Assembly: GCA_040768445.1 (NCBI GenBank)
Contig: JAXGMV010000001.1
Coordinates: forward strand, 868,001-932,000
Source: JAXGMV01 sp040768445
Lineage (GTDB): Bacteria; Chloroflexota; Anaerolineae; Anaerolineales; Anaerolineaceae
Direction of reading: 5' to 3'
DNA length: 64,000 nt
The position numbers and the translations under genes are program-made. This document shows positions 44,577 through 53,003 of the stretch, piece after piece. The notes beneath the pieces are model-generated. The model had not been told where the DNA came from and did not search any database. It saw only the letters and a program-made list of their open reading frames with translations. Within the stretch, counting starts at the first letter, position 1, and each line of letters opens with the position of its first letter.

Positions 44577-45625
44577 CAGACGGGCAGCGCGGCGATCTGC
44601 TGCGCCAAACCCTTCACCAGTTCGGTATCCAGCTCCTCGGCACGTCCGGCATCGCATTTTTCTGTCACCTTCTTGTCAAGCGGCAGGCGCACCCAGTCGC
44701 TCAACCCGGCGGCATCAGCCACTGAGGCGACGTTGCTCGGTCCAAAGATCTCATGTTTGCTATCGCAGTCGGGGCAGACGAAGTAGCTCATATTCTCCAC
44801 CACGCCCACAACCGGCTTGTTCATCTGCTTGAGCATGTTGACCGCCTTGTGAACCACCATGCCGGCCAGCATCTGCGGGGTGGTGACCATCACCACGCCG
44901 TCAATCGGCAGACTCTGCATCACGGTCAGCGCTGCATCGGCGGTACCGGGCGGCATGTCCACCAGCAGGATATCCAATTTACCCCACAGCACATCGGTCC
45001 AGAACTGCTTGATCGCACCGGAGATCATCGGGCCGCGCCAAACCACCGGCGCATGCTCATCACGGATCAGCAGGTTGGTGGAGACCACGCGGATTCCGGA
45101 GCCGGTGATGCCGGGCAGAATGCCCTGCTCAGAGCCTTTCAGCCCGCCGGATTCCAGGCCAAACATGCGCGGGATACTCGGGCCGGTGATGTCCGCATCG
45201 AGGATACCGACGCTCAGCCCCTGCCGGCGCAGTTCGACCGCCAGCATGCTGGTGACGGAAGACTTTCCCACGCCGCCCTTGCCGCTCATCACGGCGATCA
45301 CGCGCTTGATCTTATTGAAGGCGTTGATCTTTGGCAGCTCATGCCCCAGGTTCTTGACCAGCTTGTCCTTCTCATCCTTGCTCAACTCGCCAAAATTCAC
45401 TTCCACCTCGGTCACGCCGGGCAGGGCGCCAAGCGCACGCTTGGCATCATTTGCCATGTGATTTTTCAATGGGCAGCCCATGATCGTCAGCGCCAGGGTA
45501 AAACTGACCTTGCCAGTCTCATCCTGCACCAGGTCTTTCACCATTCCCAGGTCCACAATACTGCGCCCCAGTTCAGGGTCCATCACCTTCTCAAGGGCCT
45601 GCATCATTTCAGTTGTTGTTGCCAT
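44573..45625 (-). CDS. mrp: Mrp/ApbC iron-sulfur carrier ATPase
   Basis: A 350-residue P-loop NTPase of the Mrp/NBP35 class. An N-terminal DUF59/MIP18 domain (1-80, with the Cys in IMGCPLKNHM) is followed by the deviant Walker A GKGGVGKSSV, switch DIDMPPGTADA-like LLVDMPPGTADAAL, and a CPDCDSK CxxC motif that bridges a shared cluster in dimers. Acts in Fe-S cluster delivery. The ATG at 45625 fits family length, preceded by AAAGGA. Confidence 0.93.
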   Translation of the reverse strand: MATTTEMMQALEKVMDPELGRSIVDLGMVKDLVQDETGKVSFTLALTIMGCPLKNHMANDAKRALGALPGVTEVEVNFGELSKDEKDKLVKNLGHELPKINAFNKIKRVIAVMSGKGGVGKSSVTSMLAVELRRQGLSVGILDADITGPSIPRMFGLESGGLKGSEQGILPGITGSGIRVVSTNLLIRDEHAPVVWRGPMISGAIKQFWTDVLWGKLDILLVDMPPGTADAALTVMQSLPIDGVVMVTTPQMLAGMVVHKAVNMLKQMNKPVVGVVENMSYFVCPDCDSKHEIFGPSNVASVADAAGLSDWVRLPLDKKVTEKCDAGRAEELDTELVKGLAQQIAALPVC

Positions 45626-45897
45626 ACCGTACCGTCCTTTAAAGCGTATTGTTAATGTCATTTCAAACCGGCTGAACGCCGGGGAACCTTCAAACCAGCC
45701 AATTGTACTCCATCGGGTGCCATTTTCTGACCGGATTCTACGTTTAATGATTTAAGTCAATTTTATCATAAAAATAATGATATTTGAGATCAACTCTTTT
45801 CCTGCCTGAATTTTCCTTGTGCGCGTCAAGGCTGCGTGCCATAATTAGCGCTGATGTTTCACATCTCAACCCAGTACAGAAAGGGATTTCTTCCATA

Positions 45898-47646
45898 ATG
45901 AAACCTGTTCACACCAGCCGGCTGAAAAATGCCACCTACAGTCTTTTGTCCTGCTTAATGCTGCTCTCGCTGCTGCTCTCAGCCTGCAGCCCCAGCCCGG
46001 CAGCACCTGCCGCCCCGGAAGTGACACAGCCGCCGGCAGCATCCCCATCTGAAACCGCCGCCACACCGACGGAACTGCCCAGCGCCATCCCCACCGCTGA
46101 GCCAACGCCAACGCCAACCGTTGACCCCGCCATTGCTGCGCGCGAGGCGTTTATCGAGGAAGCCTACGCCCTGCTGCAGCTGTTTGACGATGGTGAAGGG
46201 ATGGTGGATTCCCATTACATTGCCGGTATGCCGCCCGGCGAGTATGACGCCCTCTCAGATGAGCAGAAAGTTGACATTGACGCCGATGCCATGCGCGACC
46301 AGGCGCTGGCGGTACTGTCTTACATCCGCCTCGGTAAGCTGGACGATGCCCGGCGACTGCTGCTCGCCATCTGGGATTTTGTCAGCAATGCTCAAGATCT
46401 GGGCTTTTACATCGATCAAAGCGGCGGCACACGCAGCATGGTCTGGTGGAACATCGCCTGCCAGCAGTATTTCCTGCTCACCGGCGACCCGGATGTGGTG
46501 GAATTCATGCAGTGGCTGCACTGGAAAGGCTACTGGGCATTTCCATCAGGCTGGCGTGAAGAACACGGACGCCGTGTCACCGGCGAGGTGCCGCGCTTCT
46601 GGGAGCTGGAGTACACCGTCGAAATGATCACCAGCAGCTTGCTGTTTCTGCACATCATGGAGCGCTACGATGTGGCGCAGTCCTACGGCATGAATGACAA
46701 CAGTTTCAACGCCAGGGATGAGATCCAGCGCGTGCAGGAACGGTTCACTGATCTTGCCCGCCACCTGCATGAGACCTTGTACAGCACCGGAGAGCACGTC
46801 TTTTATCCAGGTTTCACCATGCTGGAACACTATACCAGCGCATTGCAGGTCACCTGTATCCTCGAGCGCAGTTATCCGGATCAGTTCGACGCCGCCCGCA
46901 TCTACATGTACGAGCTGTTTAAGTACGTCGAAGACTCATTCACGACTACAGTGGATGAAAACGGGAAGACTTATGACAGCCTGTACCGGGCAGCCAACGA
47001 AGAAGGCATTCCGATATCTTTTGAAGCCTCGCTGCAGATGGCGCTGGCCTTTAAAATGGCGGCTGAGATTCATGAAGCACGCCTGAACGTACCCGGCTGG
47101 GTAGAGCAGTACCAGTCCATGGGGCTGGAATATGTCTTTGCCGAGCCGGATTTTATCGAGTATTACCGTACGGAGGCTGATGAGATCGTCAATAGTGTGC
47201 TGGCATACACAGCCGACGGTGGTTTTGCCGCCGTGCCGGAAGCCAGCGCCAACAGCCTGTTGTTCAACAGCAACGGGCACAGCGGTTACCGGGCGCCGTC
47301 CTTGAGCGCTGTGGCTGCGCTGATCCAGCTGAAGTTAGGGTCATTCTTTGACCCGCTGCTGCCGGCAGATAAGGTTGCAGAGGACGCACCTGCTGCCGCA
47401 AGCACTGGCGTACAAACCCTGACACGCCAGGACGAGGATGGTAATATCCAAATCTTTGAACTGTTCCGAGCCTATCCATCTCTGGATGACCCTGAGTTGA
47501 TGGCGCTGCGAGCGGTGTTGATGGAAAACAACATTACCCACATCTTTGAGGTTTGGCCGGAGACGGGCGCTGTCAAGTTTCTGCTCTATCTCGTGAGGGA
47601 TGACCCCGCGGTACAGGCCATGAAACTCGATTGGGCTGTGCCCTGA
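45898..47646 (+). CDS. Large lipoprotein, possible alpha/alpha-toroid enzyme
   Basis: 582 residues. Lipoprotein signal ending LLSACS (lipobox), then a P/T-rich tether (about 30-80). The mature region is rich in helices and aromatic residues with motifs such as WNIACQQYFLLTGD, WLHWKGYWAFPSGW and GHSGYRAPSLSAVAALIQL, which suggest an (alpha/alpha)6 barrel as in several glycosidases and lyases. No catalytic pair can be assigned. Extracytoplasmic, membrane-tethered. Confidence 0.65.
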   Translation: MKPVHTSRLKNATYSLLSCLMLLSLLLSACSPSPAAPAAPEVTQPPAASPSETAATPTELPSAIPTAEPTPTPTVDPAIAAREAFIEEAYALLQLFDDGEGMVDSHYIAGMPPGEYDALSDEQKVDIDADAMRDQALAVLSYIRLGKLDDARRLLLAIWDFVSNAQDLGFYIDQSGGTRSMVWWNIACQQYFLLTGDPDVVEFMQWLHWKGYWAFPSGWREEHGRRVTGEVPRFWELEYTVEMITSSLLFLHIMERYDVAQSYGMNDNSFNARDEIQRVQERFTDLARHLHETLYSTGEHVFYPGFTMLEHYTSALQVTCILERSYPDQFDAARIYMYELFKYVEDSFTTTVDENGKTYDSLYRAANEEGIPISFEASLQMALAFKMAAEIHEARLNVPGWVEQYQSMGLEYVFAEPDFIEYYRTEADEIVNSVLAYTADGGFAAVPEASANSLLFNSNGHSGYRAPSLSAVAALIQLKLGSFFDPLLPADKVAEDAPAAASTGVQTLTRQDEDGNIQIFELFRAYPSLDDPELMALRAVLMENNITHIFEVWPETGAVKFLLYLVRDDPAVQAMKLDWAVP

Positions 47647-47676
47647 GCAGGTAGGTGTTATAAAAAAACCGTTTTT

Positions 47677-47768
47677 GGCGGATTTGGAAATCCGCCCTAC
47701 GCGGCTGTTTTCGATCCTCCATTTTGAAAAAATGGGGGAGGCAGGAGGGGGCAATATTGCCGCCGCTC
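47677..47768. repeat. Composite repeat next to ISLre2
   Basis: Contains GGCGGATTTGGAAATCCGCC (47679-47698) and the CCTCC/CATTTT hairpin on the minus strand (47715-47751), then GCAATATTGCCGCC. This is the reverse complement of the order found at 54851-54936 and 57111-57196. The IS end abuts the repeat at 47769. Confidence 0.75.
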
Positions 47769-49310
47769 AGTTACTGTATCAAAAGTCCATAGATGATGAA
47801 AAGAGAGAGTCACGGCCATGAATGATCTTGCGTAGGGTATTCACCCAAGGTTTATCGTGGTCAGAGCCATATAGGATAGGCATAGTTTTATACAGCACCT
47901 CCGAATATTCTACATCCAGATTCTGGACTCTATGAACAGATTTATTGGGAACAGATAAGGGAAGATACTGGTAAGAATGGTGTTTGAGAGCATCAGAATT
48001 ACGGCATAATGCCAGCATGGCTCTCAAGCCGCGTAGTCGCCAGGAACAACCTCTGCCTTTCATGCGATGGACTACCAGTTTATCAACATTACCTTCAATG
48101 GCTCCCAGGCAAGCTGGAACAACATCACGGCGATACTGCAAATCCAGCAAGCCATCCTGGTTGTTATGGATATAGCGATAAAAGTCTTCCAGCTTTTTTC
48201 TCTGGTTTCCAGTGGCTTGTTGGATCTGTTTTTGTAAATCCGACCGCACACTTTCCAACCCCTCCTGTCGCAAACGGGTGATCACCGTTTTTGATACCTG
48301 GCTATCTGCTATTGCTCGTCTGGCAGCCCGCAGGAGATGGAAGCGATCAAGGATAAATTCCTGTTTGATCTGCAGACGGTCAAAACTATGACGCACCCAG
48401 CGGTTGCCATCTCCTCCACAAACCAATAAGTGGGTGTGTTCCAGATCATAGGTCAGGTGTGCTTCTCGCAAAATATGTTCTTGCCATTGCTGTGAATTCA
48501 ATCCGATTGCTGTCAAACAATGCTTATTCTCCAAACGGTAACGGTCTTTACCTACCGGTTTGCGCCCGGTACTCATGATGGCTACCCTTACTTCAGTCGA
48601 TTTTTGTTTCTCGCGCTGTAAATGCACCCAAACCCCATCACTCTCACCATATAGAACTGGAGCAGGTGTTCTTCCTGCTTCAACGGGTTCCCCATGTTCA
48701 AACACTCGTCTGCGTTCAGCTTCTTCTCCATCTGCAATTCGATTCCCGGTATTCCATGCCATACGCTGTATTGCACTATGGCTGATGGGGGTCTTGATCA
48801 AATAACTCAACTGACTTGCTGCCAGCCTATAGGTCCCCATGCAAGCCAATGAAGCTCCCATTTCTTGAACTCGACCACTCATGCGTCCATACTTTTCAAT
48901 TCCCAACAATTCATCCACCGGCTTTCTGCGTTTCCTTTTTTCATCCAGATAGATCCGTCTCTTGTATCTTATTGCTCCCAGACTGCTCACCAACCAGCGC
49001 TCTTCTGTCCCTACATTCTGCCAGCTTTTTGGTAGTCTCTCTGTTATTCGATCATCTATTTCTTTGATCCCCATTCCGAGTGTTTCTTGCCCGGTTTCTA
49101 TGGCAATCCTCTGGATTGTCTCTTCCAGTTCTTCTATCCTGACTTCTCGTTCAATTTTCTGTTCCCTTTTTGCTACTCTTATTGTTATACTGATTTGGAC
49201 AGCTTCGTCTGTCATGGAGAGTTCCTTTCTCTGTTGTGGTCTGCAACTTCAATAGTGACTGGAATTCTCTCTTTTTGCAACCCTCTCTATGGATATTTGT
49301 GACTGTAACC
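47769..49310 (-). mobile_element. ISLre2-family insertion sequence, copy 1
   Basis: A complete element of about 1542 bp. The ends were placed by comparison with copy 2: the 5' end reads GGTTACAGTCACAAATATCC (from 49310), and the opposite end read inward from 47769 is AGTTACTGTATCAAAAGTCC. These match over the GTTAC and TCCATAGA blocks, giving imperfect inverted repeats of about 25 bp. No flanking duplication was seen. Confidence 0.85.
47779..49215 (-). CDS. ISLre2-family transposase (UPF0236)
   Basis: 478 residues, full length. The N-terminal region is charged and helical; central motifs VLYGESDGVWVHLQRE and VCGGDGNRWVRHSFDRLQIKQEFILDRFHL carry the acidic catalytic positions of this family, and the C-terminus has AIEGNVDKLVVHRMKGRGCSWR. 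The N-terminal region is identical in translation to the partial copy at 63251. Intact and probably active. Confidence 0.93.
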   Translation of the reverse strand: MTDEAVQISITIRVAKREQKIEREVRIEELEETIQRIAIETGQETLGMGIKEIDDRITERLPKSWQNVGTEERWLVSSLGAIRYKRRIYLDEKRKRRKPVDELLGIEKYGRMSGRVQEMGASLACMGTYRLAASQLSYLIKTPISHSAIQRMAWNTGNRIADGEEAERRRVFEHGEPVEAGRTPAPVLYGESDGVWVHLQREKQKSTEVRVAIMSTGRKPVGKDRYRLENKHCLTAIGLNSQQWQEHILREAHLTYDLEHTHLLVCGGDGNRWVRHSFDRLQIKQEFILDRFHLLRAARRAIADSQVSKTVITRLRQEGLESVRSDLQKQIQQATGNQRKKLEDFYRYIHNNQDGLLDLQYRRDVVPACLGAIEGNVDKLVVHRMKGRGCSWRLRGLRAMLALCRNSDALKHHSYQYLPLSVPNKSVHRVQNLDVEYSEVLYKTMPILYGSDHDKPWVNTLRKIIHGRDSLFSSSMDF

Positions 49311-49360
49311 TTTTTTATTTACCCGGTTGCACCTTTTTGAATATCTGCTATACTGTAATC

Positions 49361-49548
49361 AGGTTCTGAGGTGGTAGGTCGCTCGCCACGTACCGCATTA
49401 GCGGTTGGAGATGCCAGGTAGTTGCGCATGGTGGACGGAACCTGAACGAAATGTTTCACTTGAATCTCTGAGGTGAGTAAATGGGGACTCACGCCGGTTT
49501 ACCGGAAATCCTGATCCTTTCCGTTCGGGCAGAGGTTCTTTTTTATTA
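49361..49548 (+). ncRNA. Structured RNA array, copy A
   Basis: Promoter TTGCAC (49327-49332), 16-base spacer, TATACT (49349-49354). The RNA begins AGGTTCTGAGGTGG. Closing stem AGGTTC (49361-49366) with GAACCT (49438-49443). Inside are an 8-pair hairpin with loop TCG, a hairpin ACCGC-ATTA-GCGGT and a third arm with the conserved GCGCA. It is longer than the others at the 3' end: GTGAGT/ACTCAC hairpin, then AGGTTC (49533-49538) followed by eight T. That last AGGTTC could pair with GAACCT instead. Confidence 0.7.
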
Positions 49549-49589
49549 CAACAATGGCTGACAAAATAGTAAATATTCTGATTTGATCA

Positions 49590-49853
49590 CTAAATTACTG
49601 TGAATGAATCCAGATAGTTCAAACCAGCTTCAAGATCACTTGTAACTGTAGCCAATATTTCATCACCTATTGGTACTTTTAATAACTCATTAAGAACCTT
49701 AGAATCCGGGACTTTGCAATATAAAGAGATTCGTTTTGGGAAGTAATTCTTCTTATCAAGTGTTGCTCTGAAGGTTGTTCCCAAAATCGCAAGTTGATTT
49801 TCTGGATCAATTCTAACCAGTGTCATTTTTGTGGTGTCAGTATTGATATTCAT
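49590..49853 (-). CDS. Small hypothetical protein within the RNA array
   Basis: An 87-residue frame, AT-rich. The sequence is protein-like: a strand-rich start (MTLVRIDPENQLAILGTTF), LYCKVPDSKVLNELLKVPIGDEIL and a C-terminal helix or strand. No strong ribosome site. Not recognised. Composition differs from the chromosomal core, suggesting foreign origin. Confidence 0.45.
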   Translation of the reverse strand: MNINTDTTKMTLVRIDPENQLAILGTTFRATLDKKNYFPKRISLYCKVPDSKVLNELLKVPIGDEILATVTSDLEAGLNYLDSFTVI

Positions 49854-50074
49854 TACAAATCTCTAAATCGATCCAAAAATTTAGGTAGACAAGAGCAATC
49901 CCTTTCAGATCCACCTATATCACTATACGCCAAATTCTTCAAATTGAAAATAACTATTTGTGTTAAGCAACTCACTGCATCCTGCTCAGTATACTGAGTC
50001 ATCACTATTTATCTGGTTTTTAGTGTAACTATTTCCTGACTTGATTCTTTTTTTATATCCGTTATACTATAATC

Positions 50075-50201
50075 AGGTTCTGAGGTGGGAAGTCGCTTCC
50101 CACGCCGTCCTAGACGGGAGATGGCAAGCCGCGCAATGCCGTACGGAACCCGAACTGGTGAGACGTTGTAACGAATACAATTGTCAAGGCCAGTTTTTTT
50201 T
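50075..50201 (+). ncRNA. Structured RNA array, copy B
   Basis: Promoter TTGATT (50041-50046), 16-base spacer, TATACT (50063-50068). Closing stem GGTTC (50076-50080) with GAACC (50146-50150). Hairpin 1 is a perfect 8-bp GTGGGAAG-TCG-CTTCCCAC. Hairpin 2 is CCGTC-CTA-GACGG. Arm 3 is GGCA/TGCC enclosing the GCGCA element. The terminator is AACTGG/CCAGTT (50153-50158 with 50190-50195), containing TTGTA/TACAA, followed by T8. Confidence 0.8.
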
Positions 50202-50241
50202 ACCCTGTTACATCTTGCTGAATATCTGCTATACTGTAATC

Positions 50242-50367
50242 AGGTTCTGAGGTGGGAAGTCGCTTCCCGCGCCGTTGAAAAAACGTGAGATGGCAAGCCG
50301 CGCAAAGCCGTACGGGACCCCAAAAACTGGTGAGATTTCGACAAAATCGAGTCAAGGCCAGTTTTTA
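50242..50367 (+). ncRNA. Structured RNA array, copy C
   Basis: Promoter TTACAT (50208-50213), 16-base spacer, TATACT (50230-50235). Closing stem GGTTC with GGACC near 50315-50319 (one G-T wobble). Hairpin 1 is nearly identical to copy B. Hairpin 2 loop differs (GTTGAAAAAACG). Arm 3 keeps GGC/GCC and GCGCA. Terminator AACTGG/CCAGTT (50325-50330 with 50358-50363) with T5. Confidence 0.8.
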
Positions 50368-50617
50368 TTTAATGTCCAATTGGAGAACTATTCGATCGCT
50401 TATATACAACCGTTCCAAATTAATTGGCTATACATAGTCAAGATGCAGATGAATTTTTTAATATGGTTAAACTACATATGAGGTAGAGGATCAGGCTCCA
50501 ATGATTCGAAGGGAATTGATAGCTTTTATCCTAACCAGCCAGATGTGTTGATAATTACTAGAAAATAACTCACTCCTATTTTATTCAAAAGCCAGACAAG
50601 TGTTGTATTATAAGGTT
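50368..50617. other. AT-rich spacer in the RNA array
   Basis: About 250 bases without a supported gene or structure, between copy C and the 72-codon frame that starts at 50618. Confidence 0.5.
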
Positions 50618-50836
50618 ATGGGAAAAAAAATAACTGGCCCAGATGATTTCACAGATCCCAGAGCTCGTGCCATGTTTATGGCATTTGTAATTGCCTTTCA
50701 TGGAGGAGATATTCAAGCAGCTGTGATAGAACATAATAATAATGTTGAGATGCTTGATAAAATTGAGGCGCTCTCCAGAATAAAACATCAGACTCCTAAT
50801 GTCTCCGAAGTAAATCTTAGATTCTCAAAACATTAA
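50618..50836 (+). CDS. Small hypothetical protein within the RNA array
   Basis: 72 residues from ATG at 50618 (a GTG 6 codons earlier is possible). A basic start, MGKKITGPDDF, and a helical body (ARAMFMAFVIAFHGGDIQAAVIEHNNNVEML). Highly charged toward the C-terminus. The region is AT-rich. No family recognised; position between RNA copies C and D is the only context. Confidence 0.45.
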   Translation: MGKKITGPDDFTDPRARAMFMAFVIAFHGGDIQAAVIEHNNNVEMLDKIEALSRIKHQTPNVSEVNLRFSKH

Positions 50837-50922
50837 TGATCAATTCTCTTGAAATGCAACAATAATTATTTCTCGACATTATTCATATATATTGGTTCAT
50901 CAATTTGTGCTATACTATTTTC

Positions 50923-51039
50923 AGATTCTGAGGTGGGCAGGCGCCCCCCACTACCGAAGAGTGACCCGGATGTCGCGCACCGGCTACGGAACCCGAACTG
51001 GTGAGACCTCGGTAAAAATCGAGTCAAGGCCAGTTTTAA
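50923..51039 (+). ncRNA. Structured RNA array, copy D
   Basis: -10 TATACT (50911-50916), with a poor -35. It starts AGATTCTGAGGTGGG; closing strand GGAACC at 50988-50993. Hairpin 1 has GTGGGCAGGCGCCCCCCAC with altered pairing. GCGCA and CTACGGAACCC are kept. Terminator AACTGG/CCAGTT (50996-51001 with 51030-51035). The inner arm of the terminator differs from copies B and C but keeps GTCAAGGCCAGTTTT. Confidence 0.75.
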
Positions 51040-51082
51040 TTTAACCTCTTGCATCTTGTTAAATATCTGCTATACTGTTATC

Positions 51083-51186
51083 AGGTCCGGAGGTGGGAAG
51101 TCGCACCCCACAGGTCGAAAGATTACAGATGCCACCAGGCGCAACGGCGTACGGGACCTAAAAGGCCAGTAATGGCCTTTTTTTTT
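51083..51186 (+). ncRNA. Structured RNA array, copy E
   Basis: Promoter TTGCAT (51049-51054), 16-base spacer, TATACT (51071-51076). The closing stem has changed on both strands to AGGTCC (51083-51088) with GGACCT (51154-51159), a compensatory change relative to AGGTTC/GAACCT. Hairpin 1 pairs GTGGG with CCCAC; GCGCA and GTACGG are kept. The terminator is unrelated in sequence to copies B-D: AAAGGCCA-GTAA-TGGCCTTT (51161-51180) with T8. Confidence 0.8.
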
Positions 51187-51219
51187 CTTTAACTCCCCTT
51201 TGATAGTCTTTTTCGCGTT

Positions 51220-52305
51220 TTACCGGCCCAATATATGCCCGGCGCTGGCTTTGAAGCTGGCTGACACGCGACTGCCCTCGTGCAGGCCCATCTCCATCCA
51301 CGACGAGCGGGTGATGAGCGCCACCACCGGGAAGCCGCAGTCCACACTGACACGCACCAGGGCGCCCTGCACCATGATGCCCTGCACCTCACCCCGCATG
51401 GCATTGCGGGCGCTGGATGCCGGCACCTCGCCGTCGATCCACAAGGTAATGTCCTCGGGGCGCAGGCACAGCAGTACCTCACGCCCGGGGGCCGCCTCAC
51501 CGACCGACTGCAGGTCATAGTCGCCTGCCCGCAGGGTGAGCATGCCGCCCGCCGCAGCTGTGATGCGCGCGGGTATAACCGTATCCACCCCCACAAATGC
51601 CGCCACGTCCTCGGCGTTGGGTGCGTTGAACACCTCGGCCGGCGTACCGGTTTGACGCAGGCGTCCATCCAACAAAACAGCCACACGGTCGGCCAGCTGC
51701 AGGGCTTCGTTCAGGTCATGCGTCACCAGCAGGGCGGTGACCGGGTTCTCCTTCACCAGCGAGCGGAAGTCCTCGAGCAGGCGCATGCGGGTGGGGGCGT
51801 CCAATGCGCTGAAAGGCTCGTCCAACAGCAGCAGGTCAGGCTCGAGCGCCAGGGCGCGTGCCAGACTGGTGCGCTGCGCCTCACCGCCAGAAAGGGAATG
51901 CGCTGAGCGTTTTGCCAGGTGTGCAACCCCCAGCCGCTCCATCCACAGGTTCACACGCGGGGTAATTTCCTTACGAGAAACGCCTCGGAAGCGCAGGCCG
52001 GCTGCGACGTTGTCGAACACTGTCGTATCCAGAAGCAGCGGATCCTGCAGCACCAGCGCTACCTTGCGGCGGTATGCCAGCAGGTCGCCGGCATAGACAG
52101 CCTTGCCGCCCATGGTGAGTGAACCGCTCTCAGGTGCCAGCAGACCAGCCGCAGTGAGCAGCAGGGTGCTCTTACCGGCACCGTTGGGACCGATCACCGC
52201 CAGCGTCTCACCGTCGCGAATCTCAAGGTCAGCCACGTCCAGCACCGGCTGGCCGCCGCGGGTGATGTGTACGTCTTCAAAGGTGAGCAGGGCGGGAGCG
52301 GTCAT
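51220..52305 (-). CDS. tupC: Tungstate/molybdate ABC transporter ATP-binding protein
   Basis: 361 residues. Walker A GPNGAGKST, Q-loop LVLQDPLLLD, signature LSGGEAQR, Walker B LLLLDEPFS, switch His in LLVTHDLNEA. A C-terminal regulatory domain (about 235-361) resembles the TOBE/MOP type that binds oxyanion and inhibits transport. Overlaps tupB by 4 bases. Powers oxyanion import with TupB and TupA. Confidence 0.9.
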   Translation of the reverse strand: MTAPALLTFEDVHITRGGQPVLDVADLEIRDGETLAVIGPNGAGKSTLLLTAAGLLAPESGSLTMGGKAVYAGDLLAYRRKVALVLQDPLLLDTTVFDNVAAGLRFRGVSRKEITPRVNLWMERLGVAHLAKRSAHSLSGGEAQRTSLARALALEPDLLLLDEPFSALDAPTRMRLLEDFRSLVKENPVTALLVTHDLNEALQLADRVAVLLDGRLRQTGTPAEVFNAPNAEDVAAFVGVDTVIPARITAAAGGMLTLRAGDYDLQSVGEAAPGREVLLCLRPEDITLWIDGEVPASSARNAMRGEVQGIMVQGALVRVSVDCGFPVVALITRSSWMEMGLHEGSRVSASFKASAGHILGR

Positions 52306-52994
52306 CGTTTCCTTTGCTGTACGCTGGTGAGCACCAGATTAACCAGGTACGCCAGCAGCAGCAAAATGGCACTGAGGGCAATGGCCATGGCAAACTGCCC
52401 TTTGCTGTTCTCGAGCACAATAGCGGTGGTGAGCACGCGCGTCTGCCCGCGGATGTTGCCGCCCACCATCATCGAGGCGCCTACCTCAGAGATCACACTG
52501 CCGAAGCCCGCCATGAGTGCGGCCAGCAGGGGCAGGCGCGCCTCACGCCACAGGCTGTAGGTCACCTGCCAGCGGGATGCGCCCAGCCCTTTCAACTGCA
52601 GCTGCAGGCGCGGGTCTAACTGCTGCAGGGCGGCGGCGGTCAGCCCGGTCACTACCGGGGCGGCGATGATGGTTTGGGCGATGATGATGGCAATGGGGGT
52701 GTATATCAGGCGCAGGTTACCCAGCGGGCCGCTGCGCCACAGGAAAATGGAAACCCCCAGTCCGACCACCACCGGCGGCAAGGCCATGCCGGTATTGATC
52801 AGGCTGAGGATAAACTTGCGGCCAGAAAATCGTCCGAGCGCCAGCAGGGTACCAAGCGGCAGACCGATCACCAGACTGATGGCGGTGGCGATGCCCGAGA
52901 TCTTGAGCGACAGAATGGTGATGCCCAGTATCTCGGGATCCACCCCGAAAATCAGTTGAATAGCCTGCAGGATTCCCTGCCAGATAAAATCCAT
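52302..52994 (-). CDS. tupB: Tungstate ABC transporter permease
   Basis: A 230-residue permease with five to six membrane helices and the EAA-type loop GASRWQVTYSLWREARLPLLAALMAGFG that contacts the ATPase. Length and sequence (TAISLVIGLPLGTLLALGRF) match TupB/ModB-like permeases. Between tupA and tupC in one operon; 9 bases separate it from tupA. Confidence 0.9.
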   Translation of the reverse strand: MDFIWQGILQAIQLIFGVDPEILGITILSLKISGIATAISLVIGLPLGTLLALGRFSGRKFILSLINTGMALPPVVVGLGVSIFLWRSGPLGNLRLIYTPIAIIIAQTIIAAPVVTGLTAAALQQLDPRLQLQLKGLGASRWQVTYSLWREARLPLLAALMAGFGSVISEVGASMMVGGNIRGQTRVLTTAIVLENSKGQFAMAIALSAILLLLAYLVNLVLTSVQQRKR

Positions 52995-53003
52995 AACTCA
53001 GAT

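Noticed and set aside
44753..45655. 300-codon plus-strand frame rich in His and Gln
   Set aside because: Antisense shadow of mrp, with composition typical of a reversed GC-rich gene.
49361..51186. SRP RNA (4.5S) because copy E has CAGGTCCGGAGG
   Set aside because: The similarity is limited to a few bases; the SRP tetraloop and GCAGCCAAGG core are absent and there are five copies.
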